Origin: Pardosa pseudoannulata
Lineage: Eukaryota > Arthropoda > Arachnida > Araneae > Lycosidae
Direction of reading: 5' to 3'
Assembly (NCBI GenBank): GCA_032207245.1
Contig: CM063506.1
Location: forward strand, 35,516,309-35,580,308
Length of the DNA: 64,000 bases
Within the stretch, counting starts at the first letter, position 1. Each line of letters starts with the position of its first letter. Made by a program: the position numbers and the translations under genes. The notes under the pieces were generated by a model, which ran no database searches, was not told the DNA's origin, and saw only the letters and a program-made list of their open reading frames with translations. This document shows, in pieces, positions 12,056 to 22,697 of the stretch.

Positions 12056-12835
12056 CTTGTTTCTACATAGTTAAAAATAAAATAATGCTGATAAATGTAA
12101 CTGTAATTAACTTAAGTCCTCAGTATTCTGCTATCTTTTAGTTTTAAGATAATTGCTAGTTGATTAGCTGTAATCTATTGTGGTGACGTAGGGACTAATC
12201 ACGCCGGATACGATTACGCCTTGTAAAAACCATTACAGACAAATGACGGAAAGTACTAATGCAAAAAGATTAATTAAAAAATTGGAAGTGCACATTTTTG
12301 GTGCATAATTTTTGGTTCTTGCTTTATTTAAAACACTATACATTCTCATTAATTTGGTATCTATATCTAGTAGATTAAGCTTCTAAACAGAAATAAGATC
12401 ATAAGTAAAAAGAGCAACCTAAGAACTTCGATTTGTAAGGGTTTGTGAAATTTGCCATTTTTCTTCCGTAAGGGAACCGTATAAAGTTTTTTAATGTATA
12501 GCATTCTAGTTTTTATTGTTATTTGGAAGAATCCCCTTTTACCGTCGCAGGAAACATCATTGATCTTCTACTACTTCTACAAAAACATTTTATACACCAG
12601 TATTTACATATGCCACTACTTACAGCAAGATTATTACATAGGCACCTAGAGAAAATGACCTAGGTACGAAAATTTATAAGGTATGATAATTTTAATATAT
12701 TTAAATACATATATAATGATAATTTAAAAAATTGTACAATACTTAGACTGAAATGAAAAAAAAAATTAAAGATTGTGTTTTAGTTTAAAAGGCTAAATAA
12801 AGATGAAATATAGCATTTGAATTTGCAGTTGTAAG

Positions 12836-13319
12836 TTATTTTTCATTGGCATTTGTTCTCGATTCTTTTGGAATTCATCTAAACTTTTCAATAGAAAGGT
12901 TTTTTGTGTTCATTGGAATTCTTATTCAATAAATCATTTTATATTTGTAAATAATGAATAAAATAGAATGAAAATAGTATTTAATTTTTGTTTGTTAATT
13001 TAATGTTGCAAATTTTATAGGAATGCGATTATGCTATTAGCTCGGCTTTATAAACTGGGAAAGGCCACAAAGATTGGACTATGTCCTGGACACAAAAGTA
13101 TCATAGTCATGCCCTTAGCACAAACAACTAAAAGACTGTCATAAAAAATATATATCAATCTAATATATAGTTCAAAGTTTGTAATGACTCAATAATTTTA
13201 AAATATCCCTTATTTATTCTAAATATAGTTTTTAAGTATCTTAAAATTTCAGTTTCACAATTTTTAAAGTATATACTGATCAAAGCTAATATAATTCATG
13301 AAAATGGTACACTATATTA
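12836..13319. other. non-coding AT-rich stretch
   Basis: The similarity of the tandem units ends at about 12835. No gene or repeat is recognised up to the hAT insertion at 13320. Confidence 0.5.
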
Positions 13320-13840
13320 CAGTGGTAGTCAACCTGCGGCTCGCGAGCCACATGCGGATCTTTGAAGGATGATTTGTGGCTCTCGATAAATGTACCCGAG
13401 TTACCTTTTTAGTTTTGTGTTATTATATTTTAAAAAATTATTACAACTGATGGAGCTCCGAAAATGCTGGGTAAAAAAATCGGTCTTATTGGGCTTTTAA
13501 GAGATGATTCTCAAATTCCACAATTCATACCGATTCACTGCATAATTTACAGAGAACATCTCGTTACAAAATATTTAAACTATCCTGATGGTATGAAAAC
13601 AGTGTAACGCATTGTAAATTACATTCGCACCAGAGCAAAAAATCATAGACAATTCAAAAGTTTTCTTGAAAAATTAAGGGACGAAGAATTTCCAAATGAC
13701 ATTCAGTAAATATAATTTCTGTAAAAAAAAAAATTAATAACTTTTTTGCATAACCTTTTAAATGCGTATTTAATTGCGGTTCTCGAAAAATTTCAAATTT
13801 TAAAAAATGGCTGGGACTATCAAGAGCTTAACCACCCCTG
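13320..13840 (+). mobile_element. deleted hAT element, 521 bp, perfect 8-bp target duplication
   Basis: The target duplication CTATATTA is exact at 13312-13319 and 13841-13848. The ends are imperfect inverted repeats: CAGTGGTAGTCAACC on the left and CAGGGGTGGTTAAGC on the right (reverse complement). The left end continues as 'tgcggctcgcgagccacatg', a form typical of hAT elements in animals. A broken piece of hAT transposase is inside. Confidence 0.88.
13443..13709 (+). pseudogene. hAT transposase fragment (GTF2IRD2/ZBED-like)
   Basis: The reading frame gives TDGAPKMLGKKIGLIGLL, then FIPIHCIIYREHLVTKYL, then after one in-frame stop RIVNYIRTRAKNHRQFKSFL. These are the successive blocks around the second catalytic Asp (TDGAP.M.GK), the HC.IH.E block and the N.IR....NHRQFK.FL block of hAT transposases of the type also found in the GTF2IRD2 and ZBED/FAM200 families. 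Both the N-terminal BED part and the C-terminal dimerisation part are missing. The stop in the middle and the size show a dead internally deleted copy. Confidence 0.85.
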
Positions 13841-13848
13841 CTATATTA

Positions 13849-14402
13849 TATACTAGATTATAACAGAAATGTAAGTAAAATTTAATTTTTCATTGCAATG
13901 GTTTATCCGTAATAATCCAAGAAACAAAATATTATTTTCGACAAAAATATTCATGATTTTATCCGTGGCATTACTTTTTTGGTATTAGCAATATGTAATA
14001 CGTGGTTTTATTTTGGTTATGGTATCAAACAGAGGCCACGTGCGACTTGAAATTGTGGGGCTGCTGTAACTCTCGAAATATACAAACATACTATAAATAT
14101 GTGTTTGATAACATTTAAAAAGATGAATAAAAAAATATCTACAAATTTGTTTTGATAAATCTAAAAATGTTGCTTTAAACAACGCTTTCTTGTTTCGTTT
14201 CTATCTAATAAGTCAGTAACATTTTCTTAAATGTCTGCGAGACCGTTGAGCTGTTTTTTCTCAGTTGAAATTATTAGAAGTGTATTTATTTCACCTATCT
14301 TGATTTTAATGCTTTTTCATGTTTTTGTTCTCTTTAACTTTGTAAAACATCGTTCAGGCTCTGCTCTAACTAAACAAAATATAAAAAATTTTGCATACGT
14401 AA
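13849..14402. other. non-coding AT-rich stretch
   Basis: No supported gene. The open frame at 14231-14545 runs into the (AT)n of the Helitron-like element and is not credible. Confidence 0.5.
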
Positions 14403-14437
<35 letters not shown>

Positions 14438-14743
14438 GAATTTGTGTCTGTCTGTACTCAATACTCAAAAATCATACTTCCAATCGCCTTGAAAATTTTG
14501 AAAATTTTTAGGTATATCCCTAGGAAGGTTTTTAAAGATTTTTAACGTTCGAAATCCATTCCTTCCCCCTTTTTCGAGCGTTTCATGTAATTATTCCATT
14601 GTTATAATACACTTATAATAGAAATATATAAATATGCCAATGACTCGAACTGAACTGTAACGAATTTAGATAGTTATACACGGAAAAAATCTTTGTTTAA
14701 AAGTAATATGTTAAGGTCACCCTAACAGAAGCACACTTGCTAG
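14403..14743 (+). mobile_element. non-autonomous Helitron-like element (family 1, copy 1)
   Basis: It starts with TC followed by a (TA)n tract, then 'tttgtgtctgtctgtactca', and ends in CTAG. It is flanked by A on the left and T on the right, as expected for Helitrons, which insert between A and T without duplication. A longer relative is at 18469-19542, sharing 'tgtgtctgtctgtactc', 'tatccctagga.ggttttt', 'cgaaatccattc.ttcccc' and the 'cttgctag' end. No helicase or Rep gene is present. Confidence 0.68.
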
Positions 14744-15280
14744 TATCCAAATATTTAACGAAAGAGTAAACACTATAAAAATACTGCAAAATGTCAGCAG
14801 ATGAACTGTTGTACAGTATCGTGCTGATGTACAGTATCATTTTGTGGATCCCACAACTACTGGAAAATATCTGTGAGCATGAAGATGCGTAAGGTAATGG
14901 CACTATTATAAATACTGTGCTACAAGTCTAAGGTAGCCTCCGGTGAGTTGGTGCTGATTCGTGTGCAAATTGCACAATGATTTTTTTTTAATTGGTGGTG
15001 TTAAAATTAATTATTTCAAGCAAATATAAATAAATATATTTTTATATCGACAAAAATAAGAGGTGCTGCTCTCACGCAGTCTTTACACTAGCCTCGTTTG
15101 GTAATGAATATAATTAACAAAAAATAAAATTGCCATAAATGTGTGTTTATAAGAATTTAAAAGCTCACTGATTTCTAAGAAAATGTTTTTTTTTTAATAT
15201 TTTAAATAGATTTGTTTCCCAAAATAAAATATAATTTTGTTTTTTTAGAATTTCAAACCTTCGTTTCATTTACTTCAATA
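14744..15280 (+). promoter_or_regulatory. upstream region of the methyltransferase gene
   Basis: AT-rich, no repeat recognised. At 15238-15248 a T-rich run ends in tttttttag just before 'aatttcaaacc', which would suit an acceptor for a 5' UTR intron 33 bp before the chosen ATG. No TATA or initiator element is claimed. Confidence 0.35.
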
Positions 15281-16279
15281 ATGGCATCACATAAAAAACT
15301 TTATTCAGCAAATTTTTTCAAAAAAGAAGATTCTGCGAAGAGCAAAACTGTTGTTACTTGTAAAGAAGATCAAAATCATGAAGCAAATTCAAAAGAAGAG
15401 ATGTCGAACAGTGATGAAACAAGCAGCAAAGCTGAAACTAGTAGTTGCGTCGACTCTTCTGCTGATAATACTAGTGGCGATGAGTCATCATCTGATGAAA
15501 CAAGCAGTGAGGATGCAACTTGTGACGAAATAATCAGTGAAAAGGTATTTTCTGAAGATGATGAATGTAGTGAATCCGAAACTTTAAGTAATGGAGAAAA
15601 CGCAAACTTCAAGGGCGAAGATAATCTCATATCCATACTCTACAGACGGGTTGTGGATGATATAATGGATTCTAAAAGACTGACAGAATCTGTGGTAGAT
15701 ACTGCCATACGCGACATGAAGATGAAATTACACAAAGCACTCAAAAGTGGTTATCGAAAGTTACCCTCAATAGATTTTAACAAGCCAGAAAACTGTTGCG
15801 CTTATTTGAGACGCTATGCAATATGTTACACGGGGTTGGTTAAGAGAATGATGTGGAATTTTTTTGTGAATGAAGACAACACAAGTAGAATTGCAAAAAA
15901 CGATATCATTAGTAACAACTATTTAAAGATTGTAAGTTTGGGAGGAGGACCTGGAAACGATTCAGTCGGCTTTTGCAGTGCTTTGCAAGAGATTTCGAAC
16001 AATGTAGAGCATATTAAGCTCACCATTGTGGATAATGGCACAGGCTGGAAGCACGTATTTCCAAAAATTTTACAGAACGCCAAAGATACTGATTTTGGAA
16101 GTTTCAGCCAGTGTGCACAAAAAAATATAGTTTCGCAATTTATAAAAGCTGATTTAATGAGCAATGATGTATTCAGGGATGAAAATCTGTCAGCTACGCT
16201 TAATGAAGCAGATTTATTGTTCATGGTAAAATTCATTTCTTATTTAGACGATGGTGTAGGTCCAAAGACTTTATTACAC
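15281..16279 (+). CDS. class I SAM-dependent methyltransferase-like protein, exon 1
   Basis: Exon 1 encodes residues 1-333 of a 410-residue protein. The first 110 or so residues are acidic and rich in serine, glutamate and threonine (many S-S-D-E type repeats) and look disordered. A folded part follows, with LYRRVVDDIMDS and AYLRRYAICYTGLV. The SAM-binding motif I is SLGGGPGNDSVGF, with the glycine-rich loop at residues 221-227. After it come LTIVDNGTGWK (acidic residue after strand 2), QFIKADLMS and EADLLFMVKFISYLDD (strand 4 region). The substrate is unknown. I chose the ATG at 15281 rather than the upstream in-frame ATG at 15212, because the intervening 23 codons are hydrophobic and cross a likely splice acceptor. 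The donor is CAC|gtaagt in phase 0; without splicing the frame reads on into unrelated sequence. Exon 2 lies 3.6 kb downstream. I do not recognise a named gene. Confidence 0.82.
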
Positions 16280-16344
16280 GTAAGTATTCTCTTATTTTTT
16301 ACAATATTTAACCTTAGCACACTATCCTGTTTTTGCTTCGAATG

Positions 16345-16429
16345 TGTGGGAAGCTTTCACTAACGGTGTTCGTAAGATCGAATCCCACAAGTAGCGTGGT
16401 TGTTCGTAAATATTCGGTTTCGACTTTAA
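16345..16429 (+). repeat. SINE head fragment cut by a piggyBac-like insertion
   Basis: 'gttcgtaagatcgaatccca', then 'gtggttgttcgtaaatattcggtttcgactttaa' (read in parts), follows the SINE order: B box, then the 'ggat.tttgtagccgttcggaatcggctttaa' block. It stops exactly at TTAA, the insertion site of the next element. Confidence 0.6.
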
Positions 16430-16926
16430 CCCTTTGAAGGGCACTGGTATATATAATATACCGGCTGTTAAAAAATTTTCTCTGATTTATATAGAAAAAG
16501 AAGTTTTTGATTTTCGATTTTTCATTAAACTGTCGACACTTTATTTTTTTCCTTCTTTTATTCCTGTCAAAAATTTTTTTTAGAATCAGTCTCTATCAAA
16601 ACCCGATTCTAAAAGCAAAAATTCGATTTTTCAAAGTTAAGACTTTAAAATAAAAGTACCTATTTAAACATCACTTACAAATTTCTTATCTATATGATTT
16701 ATACACCCTTTTAATAAAAATTATTAACTATATTTCCAATATTATTAAAAATGTGTCATTTTCGTTCTGCTTCAAGGAAAGTGATTACGCAATCAAATTA
16801 CCCCTTGCTTTTTCCTCAAGTAATATAATTCATTTTTTCTATACTTCACATTTAAAAGATCCATAGATAATTTATAAACTAATTTCATTGAAAACCAAAG
16901 AGTTTCTATGGGTGCCCCTCAAGGGG
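16430..16926. mobile_element. piggyBac-like MITE 1
   Basis: Flanked by TTAA at 16426-16429 and 16927-16930. The ends are CCCTTTGAAGGGCACTGG and, reversed, CCCCTTGAGGGGCACCC. No transposase is inside. The TTAA target and the CCCTTT-type ends are the signature of the piggyBac superfamily. Confidence 0.8.
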
Positions 16927-16930
16927 TTAA

Positions 16931-17442
16931 CCCTTTAATGGGCAATGGTTTCTCAGCGAAACCACCTATTGGTACTTTGTTCTCTTCTTTTTAAAATACA
17001 TCCGAAGGATCTTTTTTCTCGATTTTCTGTATTATTGACTCTTTGATGTAGTAATAGATAATAGAATTTCGCATAATTTATTTTTTCTTTTGAAATATAT
17101 TAGTTTAAAATTGCTTTACATAAAAATCACAAATTTGATTTTTCTCCTTATGACTTCAAATGGAGACCCAAAAGAACAATGAAAAGTTGTGTAGTTATCT
17201 ATTTATTACTTCATTTTAATAATAATTATACATTGTTATTCCAATATAATTAATTTTAAAAAGTTCTTATTTTCATGCTGTAAAATGGAAAGGTTTCATA
17301 ATTACCCCCCTCCCTTTAAAAAAAAATCCCACTTACCAAGGAAATGTAGCATTTGTTTTCATATGGTTCCTATTTAATAAAGTTCGAAGACAAGTTTATA
17401 ACCTAATGCCGTTAAATCTGAAAAAATATGACCTTTAAAGGG
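16931..17442. mobile_element. piggyBac-like MITE 2, head-to-tail with MITE 1
   Basis: It starts directly after the TTAA that ends MITE 1 and closes at TTAA 17443-17446. The ends are CCCTTTAATGGGCAATGG and, reversed, CCCTTTAAAGGTCATA. It is non-coding and similar in length to MITE 1 (512 versus 497 bp). Confidence 0.78.
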
Positions 17443-17446
17443 TTAA

Positions 17447-18468
17447 TCACAAAACCTCTCCGAGACGTAAAGATAGCGTACCAAGGTTAAACAGTAAGTA
17501 ATATTTGTTTATTAGTATTTTGATCTAAAAAAGTTAATTTTTCACACAATCGAAATTCAAATCACATGAGTGAATTTAAATCGAGGACCGTCGCCTTATT
17601 TGCTCTCTATGATTAGCCATTTCTATAATACTTAAATTGAATGCCTTAAATATATTACAAGTTCAACAAAATTCATTTTACGGGCTTAAATGTTTGATTT
17701 CGATTCTTTTAACTGAATTACAATTTATTTTGAAAACAATAAAATTTATGCCTTTCATAAAAATCTATTCAAAGAACCAGAAGCTTAAAACTTGGGAAAA
17801 TATAAATGCAATTTTTAGTAAATGTTCAAAACTATTATCAGTTTTCTTTCTCTATAATTGTAGAAATTTAGATGTCTTAGTTTTAGCTTTAAAAAGGTAA
17901 AAAATCGTCTTTTTATTAGAAAACAAGTTGGTCATAACTAATAAAGTTCAGTGAGGAAAATATAGTAAAATAACAACACTAAAAGCAAAAGTATAACGGA
18001 GTTTTTATTTATTAAAGGAAAGGGAATCTAAACACTATCAAGATATAAAAACACATATAGAACTTCAGGAGGTTATGTATCTAAAATTTTAGTCGAGATA
18101 GATTAAGGTTTGTATTTTTCCAATATTGAGATCTTGTTTAAAAACATTCATACAAAATACTCATACATTTTGAATATTCATATTCGAAACGTTATTCCAA
18201 TTGATAATACTTTGGAATTTTATTATTTTTAAGCTTTATGGAAAAAAGCTTAAGACAATTGAAACTTTCAAAACATGGCGTTTTTTTTTTATGAGGCGAT
18301 GAGTGGGTTAGTGTGTTACGATCTCCCCCTTTCCAATTTACATCTGTTATTAAATTTTACATTTCTTTTATTACAAGCGGGTTTGAGGGGGGGGGAACAT
18401 CCCTCACATGTTAGATTTTTTATAATATTAGTGCTTATTAAAATGTTATATTATATTTATGCTGTATT
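17447..18468. other. non-coding intron stretch
   Basis: No repeat family or gene is recognised, except that 'agatagcgtaccaaggttaaac' (read in parts) near 17473-17490 could be the tail of the SINE whose head ends at 16429. Confidence 0.4.
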
Positions 18469-19542
18469 GATATATATATATATATATATATGAGTTTGTG
18501 TCTGTCTGTACTCGATTGACTAAAAAAACAAACATTCAATCCGCGTGAAAATTTGGGAACTAATAAGTTCCCAAATTTTCCTATTACCTAATAAGGTAAG
18601 ATTACCTAATAAGGTATATCCCTAGGATGGTTTTTGTACATTTTTAAAGTTCGAAATCCATTCTTTCCCCTTTTTTCGAGCGTTTCATGTCATCATTCCA
18701 AGCGTTATTTTCCCCGATTAGACGCAAACGATTAACTTTTTAATTTATCGCATCATAACTAAGTGAAAGAAGCAATATTTCTAGCAATGTGACGTCATTC
18801 CGTTAATCCCATGTTATTGTTTTAAGCGCAGGTTAAAAGCAGGAGATTAAAGTTTTCAATTTATCACGTAAAAAATAGGCGAAAAACGATATTTTATTTA
18901 TCTCATTTAATCATTTATATTATTTAAACATCGTCTGCGTTGTATCAATTCGATTTGATCTAAAAATTTAGATATAAAGGGATTAACTTTCATTTCTATG
19001 TGACGCAAATTATAGCATTTTTATACAAGAACTAATTTTAAATTTAATTCTTGGTTAATTTTTTACGTTACAATGAAATGTTTATCAATAATATCCTAAC
19101 AACAAAAAATACAAATTTCAGTGACTCTCATGGGCAAATAAAAACCTATCATTTTATATAGGTATCTTCATATTCATATGGTTGTCAATATGAATGTGTG
19201 TTTCTGTTTCATTCAAAACTATGTAGTTTGTCATAAATTTCCTTAATTTTGGAAAACATTTATAAATACGAACAAAATTAGAACTGTTGTTGTCAAAACC
19301 TCTGCTTCCTTTTCTACCACCTAATATATCAAGATCTATTAATGTTGCTAATCAACGTACAGTAGTAATACAGTAATATAAAAACTGAATATTGTTATAA
19401 TACGCTTATAATAGAAATATATAAATATGTCAATGACTCGAACTGTATTGTGTCGAATTTAGAATTATGCACCGAAAAAAAGATCTTTGTATAAAAGTAA
19501 TACATTAAGTTCATCGTAGCGAAGCACGGGCACGCTTGCTAG
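18469..19542 (+). mobile_element. non-autonomous Helitron-like element (family 1, copy 2)
   Basis: A (TA)n start is followed by 'tttgtgtctgtctgtactcg' and a body about 700 bp longer than copy 1. The end 'gcgaagcacgggcacgcttg' followed by CTAG and T can fold AGC-AAGC against GCTTGCT. The TC at the left end is not visible in this copy, perhaps lost through microsatellite change. No protein gene is seen. Confidence 0.62.
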
Positions 19543-19710
19543 TATATCATAAATATTACTAATTTGTTATTTATTTTTTAAATAACGTAAAAAAGGATAA
19601 TTATTATGCAATTTTATTTTAATAATGCTATAAATTGTGAATCTGCTGTGTCTTTTTTTTAAGTTTTGTTTTGTTAACTTGTGTTTCAAATATGCCATGT
19701 GACCGCCGCC

Positions 19711-19800
19711 CTGTTTTTTTTTTTTTTTTTTTTTTTTCCAAAACATGCGTTTTTCTTTTGGTAAAAAAAAAAAAAAAAAAAAAAAAAATGGCGGACGGGG
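19711..19800. repeat. poly-T / poly-A inverted structure
   Basis: A run of about 26 T and a run of about 25 A face each other across a 29-bp spacer, bordered by 'ccgccgccctg' on the left and 'tggcggacgggg' on the right, which are also roughly inverse. It lies 115 bp before exon 2 of the methyltransferase gene. It could fold into a long hairpin. The open frames here are artefacts. Confidence 0.7.
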
Positions 19801-19914
19801 CCGGCGTTTATAATGCATCCGTTCCATAAAATGTTATTGTATTTCCAAGAATAATAATAATATAGAAATGTAAAGCTTTTTATATCAAGAAAAGTATTTT
19901 TCTTTCCTTTATAG

Positions 19915-20148
19915 AATGTTATCGACTCTATGAAGCCAAATGCAAAATTCATTTTCATTGACTGTCCATATGATAAGAAGTTTTTTAAAGGCTTCAAAAG
20001 CTTGCATTGTATTTATCGCGATACTTTGAAGTATGAAATGTGTTTTAAGCCAAGACGATACCAATCGGCTTCAATCGCTTCTACCTTTGCGCATGTTGTT
20101 GTTCATGAAAAGAAGCAATTTCAGTCTGAAGAATCATCGAGTAGCTAA
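19915..20148 (+). CDS. class I SAM-dependent methyltransferase-like protein, exon 2
   Basis: The terminal exon (77 codons plus stop) follows acceptor ctttatag in phase 0. It starts NVIDSMKPNAKFIFIDCPYD, which fits the helix plus strand 5 of the Rossmann fold directly after the strand-4 region at the end of exon 1. It continues with CIYRDTLKYEMCF and AHVVVHEKKQ and ends in EESSSS. The exon boundary between strands 4 and 5 and the matching exon of the paralogue at 1065-1307 support the splice model. An ATTAAA at 20186-20191 is a possible polyadenylation signal. The joined protein has 410 residues. Confidence 0.82.
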   Translation, partial: NVIDSMKPNAKFIFIDCPYDKKFFKGFKSLHCIYRDTLKYEMCFKPRRYQSASIASTFAHVVVHEKKQFQSEESSSS

Positions 20149-20799
20149 GATAATTGAATAATGCATGTCATTTTTTACTCAGACCATTAAAAACATTTTT
20201 CATTTATTTGTCTTTTTCATTGTTTTTGTGATTATTTGGAAGAGAAAGTATAAGGATATGCATATAAGGCCTGCCATACATAGAGGCTGTTTTGATGTCT
20301 ATTTACATGACTGGCTTATTAAAACGAGAGTATTCTAAATTCGGAACACCACAATAGGTTTCTCCCCCCGGGTAATCTAGGTTTATATTCTTCGAAATGT
20401 CAATCAATATGATTATATAGGACTAGCCCGACAATCCTAAGTTTCTTACAGTGAATATGAAATAGAAGCTATCGAGAGAAGTCAACACTCAAAAAGAAGT
20501 GAAAGGATAGATAAAAAAAATGTATTCGTAAGTGCATTACACCCACAAATTTTAGAGGAGAGAGTTTAACAATAGATACAAGATGTTTTGAGGAGCAGAG
20601 ACATTCGAGAATGAGTAGTTTTTATAAAACATTATATTAGAATGGGCTTACAACAGCCAATGAGTATTTGAGCGGGATGACCAATGAAAGTTTTTCTAGC
20701 AAAGCTGGAGAAGTTGATGTGAACGAAGGATAAAATGACTGATTTAACATAAGTTTTATAATTATTTTAGATATTTTAAATAATTTCCTTATATTTAAG

Positions 20800-20842
<43 letters not shown>

Positions 20843-21011
20843 TGAAAGGCACAAAACCTTAAGTACTTTAGCATGACCTATGGCCTTTTTTATTAGCGAT
20901 ATCAGTATGATCGAGGTTGGCAAAATTATTTATGAGTTTATTATTTAAATTTTTATAAATTTTCTAGGTTTAGATCAATATCGAGATTTCAAACCATTAA
21001 ATTATTTTAGA
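20149..21011. other. 3' flank, non-coding, with an (AT)n at 20801-20834
   Basis: After the stop codon no further gene is seen. A 34-bp AT tract lies at 20801-20834. Confidence 0.5.
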
Positions 21012-21885
21012 GTAATGGTTTTCAAAGTGTGTGGGGTATGGGTGGTCAACGGTTCAATCGAAGCGAAAGGTGGTCAATTATAACTGATAGCAGATAATGT
21101 CACCGAGCGTAAAAATGAAACGCAGTAGTCGAAACTTATGTACAGAAAAAGGTATCTAACTTCATAGTTCGGAAGCCTATTTTCTTTCATATTGTTCAAT
21201 ACCTACGAAATTAAAGGAAAAGACTCTAGCCAGGGCTGCCTTTTCTATAATAGATTTAAAAGGTGCTAAATTAAGGCACATGATTTGAATGAAGTGAAAG
21301 ATGATGACTAGTAAAAGGTGGCTTTCAGAAAGTTTAGCTAAGTTTATACTTCCAATTATTAAATTAAAAAAATATTCTCTCACGATGAGAGAATACCCTC
21401 TCTGGTGATATCACAGACATGATAGCAAAAAAAAATGGTTTAGAAAGATCTGAGTACAAGTTGATCTTATATACAGAAAGAAGTGGTCCATCCGTGCCGT
21501 AGGGAGCTTTCAGTTCTTTATAGTGTTACCGGGAGATATTACCTAATTTTATTTCAATTTTTAATTCGACTCATGAGAGTAAATGTATCCAAGTCAAAAC
21601 CCTGATTGGAGAAATTATACAGTAATCATGAGGTTCATCCACCCCACTTGTTATATTCATTAAATTTTTGCTCAGCAAATCTTTAACATTAGATGGGTTT
21701 TAATAAATTACCAAACTTGTACAAAAAGGATTGACGTTAATTTTTATGAAATATATAAAGACTTACAAAAACAAATCTCAAATGACTGTCTTGTAAAAAA
21801 ATTTGTTGTAGTTTTATGTAGAAAGTCTTGAAAAATCACAATTCAACAAGGGTGCCGAAAATCGGAAAAGGTTGAGAACCACTTT
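21012..21885. mobile_element. degraded hAT-like element
   Basis: The right end reversed reads AAGTGGTTCTCAACCTTTTC, which is very close to the end of the complete hAT at 30142. The left end TAATGGTTTTCAAAGTGTG is a decayed version. The flanking 8-mers TTTTAGAG and TTCTAAAG agree at six positions. No transposase frame was recognised between them. It is an old copy. Confidence 0.5.
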
Positions 21886-22654
21886 TCTAAAGTACGCATT
21901 TTCAAACCAGAAGGGGGTGGTTTGGAGAACTCAAGTACCTACAGATTTTATTCTTACAGATCGCATTATTAACGTTTATGTCACTTTTAGACTAGCTTAT
22001 TAGGAAAGTTGTGTAAGGGAAGTAAGTGCCTAGTGACTTGAATTGGAACCCCGAGTATCATCAAGTCGTTAAATTTGGCGATATAATTTCTCGATGCAAA
22101 AATGTTACATACAGGAAAAGGAATAAATAAATATATATTGGTACACGGATGTCTTTATTTTTTATTAACTTCTTTTAAAAATGACATCGATTGAAGTCTT
22201 TGTTCTAAAATGATTAAGCCTTTTCTATAGAGTATTAAAAAAGACCAGGTGTCCCTTGAACAAGGCGAGCAACAGCGAATTTAAAATATGCATATATACA
22301 TATAAATGTACTTAGTAGGACATTTTTGGCATATTACAGATAGACGGGAGAAGAGAGATTTTCGATGAGGGTTTCCCATTTTCAACCCATATTTCGAAAT
22401 TAATGCATGAGTTCTTACACACACGCACATATATATATATATATATATGCCAATCCTTATTAGGAATTATAATACCTACATCCTCCCCATTCGTTACGCT
22501 ACTTTGCAGATTATGTATATACACATGCATACACATTTTTGATTTTAAACAATACATTAATATTTTATAGTTTATTATACATAAATTATTAACAGAACAA
22601 TTAAATTTTAAGACTAAATTAGTAATTACAAAAAAACTAATCAAACAATCGAAT
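21886..22654. other. non-coding stretch
   Basis: AT-rich, with a short (AT) run at about 22430-22449. No gene is recognised. Confidence 0.45.
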
Positions 22655-22697
22655 AACAAATATGGCACTGACTAATATAGTCAGTGCCATATTTGTT
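22655..22697. repeat. perfect 20-bp hairpin
   Basis: The left arm aacaaatatggcactgacta is followed by a 3-bp loop (ata) and its exact reverse complement. There is no T-tract that would suggest a terminator role. It may be the remnant of a fold-back element. Confidence 0.9.

Larger units (their letters stand above)
16280..19914 (+). other. intron of the methyltransferase gene
   Basis: The 3.6 kb intron begins gtaagt and ends tttatag. It is filled by a SINE head, two piggyBac-like MITEs, a Helitron-like element and a poly-T/poly-A inverted structure. The open frames at 17637-17900 and 18275-18493 have no support as genes. Confidence 0.8.

Noticed and set aside
15376..16236. Minus-strand frames of 86 and 105 codons under methyltransferase exon 1
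   Set aside because: Antisense shadows of the serine/glutamate-rich region and the SAM-binding region.
19567..19997. Minus-strand frames with poly-Lys/poly-Phe
   Set aside because: They arise from the poly-T/poly-A runs and the antisense of exon 2.
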